Shown: piece after piece, positions 1 through 7,746 of the stretch
How the letters are laid out: every line of letters starts with the position of its first letter
How positions within the stretch are numbered: position 1 is the stretch's first letter
DNA from: an uncultured Corynebacterium sp.
Lineage (GTDB): Bacteria; Actinomycetota; Actinomycetes; Mycobacteriales; Mycobacteriaceae
Direction: 5' to 3'
DNA: 20,539 bases
Assembly (NCBI RefSeq): GCF_943914615.1
Contig: NZ_CALUCS010000030.1
Span: 1 to 20,539, forward strand
Made by a program: the position numbers and the translations under genes
Notes under the pieces: model-generated
The model's input: only the letters and a program-made list of their open reading frames with translations
The model's database searches: none
Told to the model about the DNA's origin: nothing

Positions 1-1398
1 CAGCAGGATCAGGTTGCCGCCCTGCTTCAGCGTCAGCGCCAGGTTCAGGCGGTTACGCTCACCACCGGACAGCACCTTGGAAGGCTTCTGCTGGTCCGGA
101 CCCTTGAAGCCGAACGCGGACAGGTACGCGCGGGAAGGCATTTCGTTCTGGCCGACGTGAATGAAATCCAGGCCGTCGGAGACGACCTCCCAGACAGTCT
201 GCTCCGGGTCGATGTTCTCGCGGTTCTGGTCCACGTAGCTCAGCTGCACGGTAGAGCCGACCTTCACCTCGCCGGAGTCCGGCTGTTCCAGGCCAACGAT
301 GGTCTTAAACAGGGTGGTCTTACCTACACCGTTCGGGCCGATGACGCCCACAATGCCGTTGCGCGGCAGGGTAAACGACAGATCCTTAATCAGGGTGCGG
401 CCGTCGAATCCCTTGTTCAGATCCTTGACCTCGACCACCTGGTTGCCCAGGCGCGGTGGGGTCGGAATCTGGATCTCTTCGAAGTCCAGCTTCTTGTACT
501 TCTCCGCCTCGGCTGCCATCTCTTCGTAGCGCTGCAAACGGGCCTTGTTCTTCGCCTGACGGGCCTTCGCGCCGGACCGGACCCACTGCAGTTCTTCCTT
601 GAGTCGCTTCTGCAGCTTCGCGTCCTTCTTGCCGGCGACCTCCAGACGCTTGGCCTTGGTCTCCAGGTAGGTGGAGTAGTTGCCCTCGTAGGGGTACAGC
701 TTGCCGCGGTCGACCTCACAGATCCAGCCGGCGACGTGGTCCAGGAAGTAGCGGTCGTGGGTGACGGCCAGGACGGCACCCTTGTAGTCCTTCAAGTGCT
801 GCTCCAGCCACAGCACGGACTCGGCGTCCAGGTGGTTAGTGGGCTCGTCGAGCAGCAGCAGGTCCGGCTCGGAAAGCAGCAGCTTCGCCAGGGCCACACG
901 GCGGCGCTCACCACCGGAGAGGTGGGTCACCGGCTCATCAGACGGCGGGCAGCGCAGCGCTTCCATGGCCTGCTCGATCTTGGAGTCCAGCTCCCACGCA
1001 TCTGCAGCGTCGATCTTCTCCTGCAGAGTCGTCATCTCTTCCATCAACTCGTCGGTGTAGTTGGTGGCCATTTCTTCGGCGATCTCTTCGTAGCGCTGGC
1101 GGATCTCGAAGATCTCGCCCATGCCCTCTTCGACGTTCTGGCGAACGGTCTTTTCCTCGTTCAGCGGCGGCTCCTGCAAAAGGATGCCGACGGTTGCGCC
1201 GGGGTCCAGGAAAGCCTCGCCGTTGGAGGGCTGATCGATGCCCGCCATGATCTTCAGGATGGAAGACTTACCTGCACCATTCGGGCCCACCACGCCGATC
1301 TTGGCGCCGGGGTAGAACGCCATCGTGACGTTATCCAGGATGACTTTATCGCCGTGCGCCTTGCGCACGTTCTTCATGGTGTAAATGAACTCGCCCAC
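1..1398 (-). CDS. ettA: Energy-dependent translational throttle protein EttA (ABC-F), 3' end outside window
   Basis: Soluble ABC-F ATPase that binds the ribosomal E site and gates the first elongation steps according to ATP/ADP level (family knowledge). 466 codons are visible; EttA is usually about 555 aa, so roughly 90 residues, including the second Walker B, lie outside. Seen: Walker A GPNGAGK near residue 38, first signature LSGGERRR near 160, Walker B LLLLDEPTNHLD near 180, THDRYFLD switch region, basic inter-domain arm, second Walker A GPNGVGKTT near 351, second signature LSGGERN near 440. No membrane segments. The start is GTG (1396-1398), giving MGEFIYTMKNVRKAHGD, which matches the usual EttA N-terminus; AAAGAG lies 6 nt upstream. 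The in-frame ATG at 1377 would remove conserved residues. A long open frame on the opposite strand is its shadow. Confidence 0.95.
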   Translation of the reverse strand, partial: MGEFIYTMKNVRKAHGDKVILDNVTMAFYPGAKIGVVGPNGAGKSSILKIMAGIDQPSNGEAFLDPGATVGILLQEPPLNEEKTVRQNVEEGMGEIFEIRQRYEEIAEEMATNYTDELMEEMTTLQEKIDAADAWELDSKIEQAMEALRCPPSDEPVTHLSGGERRRVALAKLLLSEPDLLLLDEPTNHLDAESVLWLEQHLKDYKGAVLAVTHDRYFLDHVAGWICEVDRGKLYPYEGNYSTYLETKAKRLEVAGKKDAKLQKRLKEELQWVRSGAKARQAKNKARLQRYEEMAAEAEKYKKLDFEEIQIPTPPRLGNQVVEVKDLNKGFDGRTLIKDLSFTLPRNGIVGVIGPNGVGKTTLFKTIVGLEQPDSGEVKVGSTVQLSYVDQNRENIDPEQTVWEVVSDGLDFIHVGQNEMPSRAYLSAFGFKGPDQQKPSKVLSGGERNRLNLALTLKQGGNLILL

Positions 1399-1474
1399 GG
1401 TGAACTCTTTTGACCTTTCGTGGTTAGTGTCCCAATGTATTCGCCCACCCAGTGTACGTGGTGCCACCGTGCAA

Positions 1475-1516
1475 AGGCCGACCTGGGCTACTCCCCCGAG
1501 CGGCCCAGGTCGGCCT
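1475..1516 (-). terminator. Hairpin between ssb and ettA
   Basis: A perfect 14-bp inverted repeat, AGGCCGACCTGGGC (1475-1488) and its complement (1503-1516), with a 14-nt loop. It lies 48 bases beyond the ssb stop in the direction of ssb transcription and upstream of ettA. Only a short TTT follows on the minus strand, so termination may be partial. The sequence 1522-1567, just beyond the ssb stop, also repeats a TTAGCGC/TAAGCGC motif four times. Confidence 0.6.
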
Positions 1517-1564
1517 CACCATTTAGCGCCCATTAAGCGCTTGGATTAGCGCTGAGACTAGCGC

Positions 1565-2080
1565 TTAGAACGCAGGTTCCACTTCCTCTTCCTGGCCGCC
1601 CGCGCCGACTCCCACTAGCTCCGGGAAGCCAGCTTGGTTCTGCGCTGTGTTCTGCGCCAGGTTCTGCTCGGCGCTCTGCTGTGCGCTTTGCTCCACGGCC
1701 TTACGGACGTTCACCAACACGTTCCGGGCGCTCAGGTCCGGACCCACGTGAGTCGCACGCACGCGCAGCACGCTGCGGGTCACGGGCTGGCCATCTTCGC
1801 CGTTGGCTTCCCACGTGCTCTGCACGATGCGTCCGACGACGATCACGGACATTCCCTTGCACACCGTCGCGCTGACGTTGTCGCCCAGCGCTCCCCAGCA
1901 CTGCACTTCCATGTAGCACGGGTCGCCGTCCTTCCACTGCCCGTCCGCGCCTTGGTAGCGGTGGTTCATCGCCACGCGGAACGTGGTGAGTGTGGGCCCG
2001 CCGTCCAGCCCTTTGATCCGAATCTGCGGGTGGTCAACCGCGTTCCCCACCAGATATGCCTGCGCCAGATTGTTGCTCAT
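1565..2080 (-). CDS. ssb: Single-stranded DNA-binding protein (second-type SSB)
   Basis: Binds single-stranded DNA in replication, repair or DNA uptake. 171 aa. The N-terminal OB fold spans about residues 1-110 (AYLVGNAVDHPQIR, TTFRVAMNHRY, YMEVQCWGALGDNV, GMSVIVVGRI), followed by an N/Q/A-rich linker and an acidic tip ending EEEVEPAF, the usual partner-binding tail. The reading frame is open upstream to 2206, but ATG 2080 is preferred: it begins MSNNLAQAYLVGN as in SSBs and has AAGGAAGGGG about 9 nt upstream, while the extra upstream residues are lysine/arginine-rich and unlike SSB. Actinobacteria normally carry another ssb in the rpsF-rplI operon; none of those genes is here, so this is probably the paralogue. 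Two DnaA-box-like sites lie 105-141 bases upstream of the start. Confidence 0.9.
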   Translation of the reverse strand: MSNNLAQAYLVGNAVDHPQIRIKGLDGGPTLTTFRVAMNHRYQGADGQWKDGDPCYMEVQCWGALGDNVSATVCKGMSVIVVGRIVQSTWEANGEDGQPVTRSVLRVRATHVGPDLSARNVLVNVRKAVEQSAQQSAEQNLAQNTAQNQAGFPELVGVGAGGQEEEVEPAF

Positions 2081-2184
2081 CTGACTTGTCCCCTTCCTTG
2101 TTGTCGCACCGAAGCTTGTTCCCCGGCGCGTGGCTTTATTGTTAGCGCGTTTCGGGGTTTTTCTTTTTCTTCGTGACGCCACCC

Positions 2185-2221
2185 TGTGGACAACTCTGCC
2201 CTTCAAAGGCGCTTATCCACA
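2185..2221. promoter_or_regulatory. Two facing DnaA-box-like 9-mers
   Basis: TGTGGACAA (2185-2193, complement TTGTCCACA) and TTATCCACA (2213-2221) face each other across 19 bases. Both match forms of the DnaA box used in bacteria, the second being the classical consensus. With flanking bases they make an 11-bp inverted repeat with one mismatch. The pair lies between the CopD/CtaG stop and the ssb start, so it could control ssb. No dnaA or dnaN is nearby, so this is not evidently oriC. A role as part of a 3' hairpin of the CopD/CtaG mRNA is also possible. Confidence 0.5.
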
Positions 2222-2263
2222 GGTTGAAAAGAAGGGGGTTGACAGTTCGCGGCCGGGTGTGCG

Positions 2264-4594
2264 TTAGTCCGACTTTCCGCGGGATTGCTTGTTCTCGGCT
2301 TTGGTTTCGGCCGTGCCTTGAGTCTGGTTTTTGCCCTGCCCCTGAGCCTGGCGCTGGGCTTGGCTCTGGCTCCTATGTTGGGCCTTGTGCTGCGATTTGT
2401 GCTTGGCCGAGTGCAGAGTGCTCTGCACGTCCTGGTCGTGGTAATCATCGCCGTAGTACGCGCGGTTGCCAGTATCGATCTGCCCGCTGGAAAGCCCAGC
2501 CAGCATCGCGTTGTACGCCTCCAGCTCTTCGTCACCCGTACGCTCTTCACGGCGGTCGAAACGCTTGGCCTCGCGCCGGTCGGAGCGCAGCCATTGGAAC
2601 CCGTGGGCGATGGAAACCACCAGCAGCGGAATCTCGCCCAGAGCCCAGGTGATGCTGCCGCCCAAGTACTGCTGGTGGTCCAGGTCCACTGGGAATGGGA
2701 AGTCCAGCTGGTTGTAGAACTCCGCGTTCAGCGGCTCGGAAATCTGCATCATTGCGATACCGAACCATGCGTGGAAGGTCACCATCGCAAAGAGGGTCAG
2801 CATCTTGATGAACGGCGAGAGGTTCCGCGGTGCGGCATCCACGCCGATGATCACCCAATAGAAGATGTACCCCGAGATGATGAAGTGCAGCATCATGAAC
2901 AGGTGGCCGGCGTGCTCACCCGCGATGGCGTCAAAAAGCGGCGAAAGATAGAGGTAATAGAAGCCGACAACGAACTGCGTTCCGGCGACGATGGGGTGCG
3001 TCAGGAAGCGTGAGAACGGGTTGTTGATGAACACGACCAACCATTCGCGCGGGCCCGGCACACCGTTGCGGCCGGCGGCGGGCAGGGCGCGCAGCAGGAG
3101 CGTCATGGGGCCGCCGAGGACCCAGAACACGGGCACGGCCATGGAGAGAATGACGTGCTGCAGCATGTGCGGCCCGAACAGCGCCATGGAGTACATGCCC
3201 AGGCCGGAGCTGGTGGCGAACAGCAAGGTGACGTTGCCGGCGGTCCACCAGATGAGGCGCTGGATGGGCCACTCGATGCCACGCTTCCGGATGCTCCACC
3301 AGGCCCACATGTACCCGGCCTGGAGGAGGATCGCACCCACGCCGAAGATGAGGTCCAGGCGGAACATGGTGAAGTAGCGCCCGATACTCGGCGGCTCGGT
3401 GAGGGTGTAGCCCAGCAGTACGTCCTGCTGGGTGAGGTCAATGACCTGCTCGATGGGTGGCGGGATGCGGCCCAGGGACACGGCGATGCCGATGGTGGCG
3501 GCCATGATGAAGATTTCCAGGGCAGCGAAGCGGATGAACGGCTTGCGCTGGGCGTTGGTGGTCTTGCCGCTTTCGCCCTCGCCTTCGCGCAGTTTCGGGA
3601 TGATGCGGGAGCGCTGCTCCCAGCCGAACCAAGCCAGGAGCAACGTCATGACCATTTTTGCGACGATGACTAGGCCGTACTGGGTGGTGAAGAGCTCGTC
3701 CAGGTGGACGCGCAGCAGTGCGTTGATGAAGCCGGAGATCGCAACGGCAATGATGCAGAACAGTGCCAAGGTGCTGTAGCGCTGGACGAGGAGGGCCAGG
3801 TGCGGGCCGCGGCGCTTCGCGTGCGCCAGCAGGGCCAGCAAGCCACCCACCCACAGCGAGACGCAGATGATGTGCCAGAGCAGCGAGTTCACACCGTAGT
3901 CGTGGTTACCGCCCGCCGCGGAGTGCCCCTCCAGCGCCAGCGGGATCAGCGAAAGAACCGACAGCGCCAGGAAGATCGGCTGCCAGATCCACTTGCGCGT
4001 GAGCAGCGACAGCCCACCGGCCACGCCAGCGAAGATGGCAACCCAGAGCCAAGCCTTTGACGCCGACACCTGATCCAGCGCAATCCCCCAGTACTCGGGC
4101 TTGAGCACCTCTTTGAGGGGGCTGCCGGAGATGTCCGACATGTACATGGGGATCAGCAGGATCGACAGGACTGCGAAACCGATCATTCCCCAGGTGCCCG
4201 TGCGTGCGGCACGGAAGCCGTCGAGGGTGAGATAACCCTGCTTGTCCGGGGGCGTGCCGAAGGCGGACATGAGGAACCCGCCGAGGCCTAGACAGCCGAT
4301 GAAAATCGCCGCGCCGCGGACGAAGGGCAGACCGATGGTGGTCAGCGGACCGGGGTCCGGAATGCCCAGCAGGGCGAGCGATTCGCCGAGGAAAGAGTAG
4401 CCGATGACCGCGCCGAAACACCCGGCGACGAGTGCACCGATGAGGTACACGAGGCCGGGGTTGCCCAGCTTCGCGGGCTGGGCCGGGGCTTGCGCTTCCG
4501 CCTGCTTCGTCTGCGTGGGCTTCGCTTTGGTTTCCGCCTGCGCGGCCTTGGCTTCCGCTGTTTGCTTAGCTTCCTGATCTGCCTGGGAGGACAT
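2264..4594 (-). CDS. CopD / CtaG (cytochrome c oxidase assembly) fusion membrane protein
   Basis: 776-aa polytopic membrane protein. Residues 1-44 are an A/K/Q-rich cytosolic tail; a first membrane span lies at about 46-69. A CopD-type copper-transport domain occupies roughly residues 180-380, with H224, H231 and H241 and the helix SLWVGGLLALLAHAKRR. A CtaG/Caa3-type domain occupies about 405-650 (GPHMLQH 474-480, HAGHLFMMLH 561-570, FHAWFGIAMM). It probably moves copper for the CuA/CuB centres of the aa3 oxidase. After about residue 690 comes a soluble H/Q/K-rich tail that may bind metal (inference). The ATG at 4594 follows GGAGGGTAAGG. The fusion form is common in Corynebacterium and Mycobacterium (family knowledge). 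It appears monocistronic. No strong terminator is seen after the stop. Confidence 0.92.
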   Translation of the reverse strand: MSSQADQEAKQTAEAKAAQAETKAKPTQTKQAEAQAPAQPAKLGNPGLVYLIGALVAGCFGAVIGYSFLGESLALLGIPDPGPLTTIGLPFVRGAAIFIGCLGLGGFLMSAFGTPPDKQGYLTLDGFRAARTGTWGMIGFAVLSILLIPMYMSDISGSPLKEVLKPEYWGIALDQVSASKAWLWVAIFAGVAGGLSLLTRKWIWQPIFLALSVLSLIPLALEGHSAAGGNHDYGVNSLLWHIICVSLWVGGLLALLAHAKRRGPHLALLVQRYSTLALFCIIAVAISGFINALLRVHLDELFTTQYGLVIVAKMVMTLLLAWFGWEQRSRIIPKLREGEGESGKTTNAQRKPFIRFAALEIFIMAATIGIAVSLGRIPPPIEQVIDLTQQDVLLGYTLTEPPSIGRYFTMFRLDLIFGVGAILLQAGYMWAWWSIRKRGIEWPIQRLIWWTAGNVTLLFATSSGLGMYSMALFGPHMLQHVILSMAVPVFWVLGGPMTLLLRALPAAGRNGVPGPREWLVVFINNPFSRFLTHPIVAGTQFVVGFYYLYLSPLFDAIAGEHAGHLFMMLHFIISGYIFYWVIIGVDAAPRNLSPFIKMLTLFAMVTFHAWFGIAMMQISEPLNAEFYNQLDFPFPVDLDHQQYLGGSITWALGEIPLLVVSIAHGFQWLRSDRREAKRFDRREERTGDEELEAYNAMLAGLSSGQIDTGNRAYYGDDYHDQDVQSTLHSAKHKSQHKAQHRSQSQAQRQAQGQGKNQTQGTAETKAENKQSRGKSD

Positions 4595-4680
4595 GTTTGG
4601 AACCTTACCCTCCGGCCCGGACAGGGTGAACTTCCCGGTTTTGTGTTGTTGGTTGCGTCACAGTGGTGGCGCATTTTGGC

Positions 4681-4718
4681 CGCAGATCGGTGCCACGATA
4701 CCCCGGCACCGACCTGCG
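4681..4718. other. Hairpin in the divergent region between CopD/CtaG and tRNA-Arg
   Basis: Arms CGCAGATCGGTGCC (4681-4694) and GGCACCGACCTGCG (4705-4718) pair at 13 of 14 positions around the 10-nt loop ACGATACCCC. It lies 87 bases upstream of the CopD/CtaG start and 76 upstream of tRNA-Arg, with no gene reading into it, so it is more likely an operator or 5'-leader element than a terminator. The rest of the 4595-4793 gap shows only a weak candidate -10 (CATTAT, 4775-4780) before the tRNA. Confidence 0.4.
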
Positions 4719-4793
4719 TGACTGCGCCACGCTTACGGTATGGCTGCCCCGCAAATTCAGCGCACGTGCGCGTGCATTATCATCTACTCGTAT

Positions 4794-4870
4794 GCCTCCG
4801 TAGCTCAGTGGATTAGAGCAGTGGGTTTCTACCCCATGTGTCGCGGGTTCGAGTCCTGCCGGGGGCGCCA
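4794..4870 (+). tRNA. tRNA-Arg (anticodon UCU)
   Basis: 77-nt cloverleaf with encoded CCA. Acceptor GCCTCCG pairs with CGGGGGC (one U-G pair); D arm GCTC/GAGC; anticodon arm GTGGG-TTTCTAC-CCCAT gives anticodon TCT, reading AGA; T arm GCGGG-TTCGAGT-CCTGC; discriminator G, then CCA at 4868-4870. AGA is a rare codon in high-GC actinobacteria. The ABC-F gene downstream starts 178 bases after the tRNA. Confidence 0.96.
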
Positions 4871-4948
4871 TTGTCCTGACTTCGGACAACTGTTCGTTTG
4901 GGGTGCACCCCAGCAGACCATCATGCGCACTTCTACAGTTAGTGAGCA

Positions 4949-4977
4949 TTGACACTCAGATTGGTTTGAAGTACGGT
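4949..4977 (+). promoter_or_regulatory. Candidate promoter of the ABC-F gene
   Basis: A perfect -35 TTGACA (4949-4954) is followed after 17 bases by TACGGT (4972-4977), which keeps the T1, A2 and T6 of the -10 consensus. The expected start site, about 4984, lies immediately before the mini-ORF ATG at 4986, so that ORF would be leaderless. No other hexamer pair of this quality is seen before the ABC-F gene. Confidence 0.55.
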
Positions 4978-4985
4978 TTCGCCCT

Positions 4986-5003
4986 ATGAAGATCCGTTCC
5001 TAA
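4986..5003 (+). CDS. Possible leader peptide MKIRS upstream of the ABC-F gene
   Basis: ATG AAG ATC CGT TCC TAA, five codons and a stop, starts one or two bases downstream of the predicted transcription start, 45 bases before the ABC-F start codon. Short leader ORFs that sense ribosome stalling are common before antibiotic-resistance ABC-F genes (established for several Firmicutes examples). Nothing here proves translation. A second mini-ORF, MRTSTVSEH (4923-4952), overlaps the -35 box and would not be in this transcript. No clear anti-SD hairpin was found in 5004-5048. Confidence 0.3.
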   Translation: MKIRS

Positions 5004-5048
5004 TTCGACGCTTCCTTAATCATCGTTGGCTCGAAGGCGGAACTTGGC

Positions 5049-6554
5049 ATGCATATTTCTTTTTCTCATCTCTCTTTTACCTGGCCAGACGGCACTCCTT
5101 GTTTTTCAGATTTAAGCGCCACATTCGGCGCGCATTTCACCGGCCTTGTCGGTGCTAATGGCTCAGGAAAATCGACTCTCGCTAAGGTGTTGGCCGGCAT
5201 CTATCAACCCACTTCTGGTACCGTGACGGCCCCTAAAATCGGCTACCTAGACCAAGATCTAGGGCTCAAAGTGACCGACACCATCGCAGACGTATTCAAG
5301 GCTCGCGAGATTTTAGATGCCCTAGCGGAAATCGAAGCGGGCAACTACTCCGAGGAACTCGCGGCCATCGTTGCTGACAACTGGGATCTCAAGGAGAGGA
5401 TCCAGGCCGCTCTTAGCGCGTCAGGATTGAACTTTTCCCTTTCTCGCAGCGTCGGCAACTTGTCGGGAGGAGAGGCCGTCGCTGTGGCGCTGACGGCGCT
5501 GTTTTTCTCCCAACCAGAGATGATCATTCTTGATGAACCCACGAATAATCTCGACGCCGCTGCCAGGGAGCGCCTTCTGCGTATGATTGACGCTTCCCCG
5601 GCGCCCATGGTGGTCATCTCGCATGATCGGGAGCTGCTCAACCACGCTGACGAGATAGCTGAGCTCTATCACGGATCATTACGTATGTTTAGCGGGAACT
5701 TTGAGCACTACCGTCAAACCATCGACCACGAACAGGAAACCGTGCGGGCCGAAGTAAGTGAGGCCAAAGCCTCCTATCACAAGGAAGTTCGCCAACGTGC
5801 CGAGATGCAGACACGGCTTGCCCGTAACGCCCGCCGAGGTAAAGAGTTCGCTACCTCCAAACGCAAGCCTGGTATGGCCATGGGAAATGATAAGAACCGA
5901 TCCCAGGTCTCGTCAGCCAAGCGTGCCCGTGATGCCGCAGCCTCGGTGTCACAAGCTCGGGAAGGTTATGACTTAGCACAACTTAGGTTGCGGGAGGACA
6001 CTCACGTTCACATCGAGCTTCCCGATACCAGCCTTCCCAATGCCACGCGGGTTCTGAGCAGCGAGCTGTTGACAATCGTCGGCCCCGAACGCGTCCGACT
6101 CGCCGGTGCCAATGGGGCGGGAAAAACTACGTTTCTCAACCGGATTGCCAGCGGCGACGTCGACTATGCGCTTCCCCGCGGCTATTTACGTCAACGCATC
6201 ACATTGCCAGCGGACAAGAGTGTGTGGGAGCTGGTCGCGGAAAGCAATCCGCAGGCTGACCCGCAGTTTATCCGCGACAAGCTAGCACAACTGTTGTTCC
6301 AGAATGACAGTGTCCACGCGCCAGTGGGGCAACTTTCCGGAGGCGAGCGGTTCCGTGCCGAGTGCGCACGCGTGCTGCTTGCTTCCCCCGCACCGCAGTT
6401 CCTGCTACTAGACGAGCCGACTAACAACTTGGATATCCCCACCGTGGACTGGCTTGTCGACGTCCTCTCCGCTTACCGCGGAGCGTTACTCGTCGTCAGC
6501 CACGATGAACACTTCTGTTCGCGCCTTTCGCTGGATCGCACCATCGAGCTCTAA
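5049..6554 (+). CDS. ABC-F family ATPase, possible ribosome-protection protein
   Basis: 501-aa soluble protein with two ABC domains and no membrane segment. First Walker A GANGSGKST (35-43), signature LSGGEAVAV (138-146), Walker B MIILDEPTNNLD; basic helical linker at about 222-330; second Walker A GANGAGKTT (353-361), signature LSGGERFRA (429-437), Walker B FLLLDEPTNNLD. ABC-F proteins act on the ribosome; some give resistance to macrolides, lincosamides or pleuromutilins, others are housekeeping. The long linker and separate regulation would suit a resistance type, but the subfamily cannot be fixed by eye. ATG 5049 has AAGGCGG about 8 nt upstream. Base composition is visibly less GC-rich than ettA, with TTA and AAT codons in use, and it lies just behind a tRNA gene, so acquisition by transfer is possible. 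Confidence 0.88.
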   Translation: MHISFSHLSFTWPDGTPCFSDLSATFGAHFTGLVGANGSGKSTLAKVLAGIYQPTSGTVTAPKIGYLDQDLGLKVTDTIADVFKAREILDALAEIEAGNYSEELAAIVADNWDLKERIQAALSASGLNFSLSRSVGNLSGGEAVAVALTALFFSQPEMIILDEPTNNLDAAARERLLRMIDASPAPMVVISHDRELLNHADEIAELYHGSLRMFSGNFEHYRQTIDHEQETVRAEVSEAKASYHKEVRQRAEMQTRLARNARRGKEFATSKRKPGMAMGNDKNRSQVSSAKRARDAAASVSQAREGYDLAQLRLREDTHVHIELPDTSLPNATRVLSSELLTIVGPERVRLAGANGAGKTTFLNRIASGDVDYALPRGYLRQRITLPADKSVWELVAESNPQADPQFIRDKLAQLLFQNDSVHAPVGQLSGGERFRAECARVLLASPAPQFLLLDEPTNNLDIPTVDWLVDVLSAYRGALLVVSHDEHFCSRLSLDRTIEL

Positions 6555-6682
6555 ACGCACTTTGCAATGGGCCAGTCGGCACACGAAAACGGACGCATAA
6601 TCGACACCTCAAAAGTGCTCAGGCAGTGCTGTTATAAGTCGCGGCATCGTTGCCACTACAGTCGCGGCATCATGGACAAACT

Positions 6683-6712
6683 GGCGTCTCGGTTTTTCTT
6701 TTCCGGGGCGCC
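6683..6712 (+). terminator. Candidate terminator of the ABC-F gene
   Basis: GGCGTCTCGG (6683-6692) pairs along all 10 positions, including two G-U pairs, with CCGGGGCGCC (6703-6712) around a T-rich 10-nt loop. GGTTTCGTTTCTT follows. It lies 129 bases after the stop. In the same gap AGTCGCGGCATC is directly repeated at 6637-6648 and 6660-6671, 23 bases apart, with no known role. Confidence 0.45.
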
Positions 6713-6731
6713 GGTTTCGTTTCTTAGCTTG

Positions 6732-6758
6732 GGTGTCTGACGGATTTCGTCAGGCACC
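6732..6758. terminator. Hairpin overlapping the end of the interrupted minus-strand gene
   Basis: GGTGTCTGACG (6732-6742) pairs with CGTCAGGCACC (6748-6758) over 11 positions with one G-U or A-C pair depending on strand, around a 5-nt loop. The minus-strand stop codon (TGA, 6750-6752) lies in the stem. On the plus strand it is followed by TTCTTCTGT, so it may stop transcription from both sides. Confidence 0.45.
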
Positions 6759-7601
6759 TTCTTCTGTAAGCAACCCCTTCTTGCCAAGCTCTGCGATCGT
6801 GCCGTCTTCGTTGAAGCTCAACTCCACCACGAAGTAGCGTCCCTCGCTGTCCGCAATCTTCCACGCGCGTTGTTTGTTCTCCGGCTCGATTTCCTCGACC
6901 GTCCAGTCCTCGCGCTGATGCGCAATCCCTTCGATGCTCCACACCGGGTCGTCGCATTCCAACAATATGGCGTCGAACTTGACGAACACCACCGACAGAT
7001 CCATCTCTTCCATCGGTGGGTTGAACGAATCCATCAAGTAAATACGGATCTCGGATTCGTCTTCGCTCGGAATGCTCGCGTAACAAGCATGCGAACCAAA
7101 GATTTCGAACGCGCTGTCCCCTACATCCTCCGAAACGGCTGCCGCTGCAATTGACTGCGCATACGACTCGCCTTCTTCGCCTTCCTCATCTTCTGTGTCT
7201 TCCCCGCTACCAGGTTCAGCTTAATCGCCGTCCCACTCGGGAACCTCGTAAGGCACAACTGGGGTCGTAAACCCTGGCAGGTCTTGCTCCTCACCCCACT
7301 CACGCATCACCTCTGCGGCAAGGCGCCGACCAAGTTCTGCAGCTCCGGAAACAGCCGCTTCATCCGCCCATTCCCACTTGAGAGTCGCAGACTCCACGTC
7401 AACGGTAGCGACGAGCTCCACTCGAGCATTGGCGAGCTTAACCCGCCCCTGAAACTGGTAGTACTGCTCACCTTCAATTTCGCCTACGGCAATCCCCCAG
7501 TCATCGCCAACGCGGTCTTCAATCTGTTCCATGATGTGCTCACAGCGCGCATGGGCGTACAGCGCGGCGTGCTGTCCAACTCTGCGAATATCGGGGATCA
7601 T
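6750..7601 (-). pseudogene. Conserved-type hypothetical protein interrupted by an in-frame TAA
   Basis: The frame from ATG 7601 gives 126 residues ending VPYEVPEWDGD, then TAA (7221-7223). The same frame then stays open for 156 more codons to TGA at 6750, through an acidic stretch rich in E, D and G and into a folded-looking C-terminal region (RIYLMDSFNPPMEEMD, GRYFVVELSFNEDGTI). There is no ATG, GTG or TTG in the first 61 codons after the TAA; the first is TTG 7037 beside ATG 7034. The simplest reading is one protein of about 283 aa broken by a single-base nonsense change. Alternatives are two genes, with the second starting at 7034, or readthrough. The first half, with LKWEWADE, faintly recalls the DUF6882 family; I am not sure of it. 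No Shine-Dalgarno precedes ATG 7601, so the mRNA may be leaderless. Confidence 0.6.
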
Positions 7602-7746
7602 GTGATTAAACTAACACTGCTTAGCTCAGCTCGCCCGGCACAGTTCACACCTCCCGCGCTTAACGCGACCCACGCTTCACGCGACCTACACTCCACGCCG
7701 CCTAAACCCCGACCCCCTGTCCGAGCCGCCCGCTATGGTTGTAGCC

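Noticed and set aside
157..1413. 418-aa open frame on the plus strand
   Set aside because: Antisense to ettA, whose frame has all ABC-F motifs; the product has no family features.
2081..2206. Longer N-terminus for SSB
   Set aside because: Basic, non-conserved residues without a good RBS; ATG 2080 fits the SSB start and has an SD.
4605..4955. Minus-strand ORF with GLEPATHGVETHCSN
   Set aside because: This peptide is the well-known antisense translation of a tRNA gene, here tRNA-Arg.
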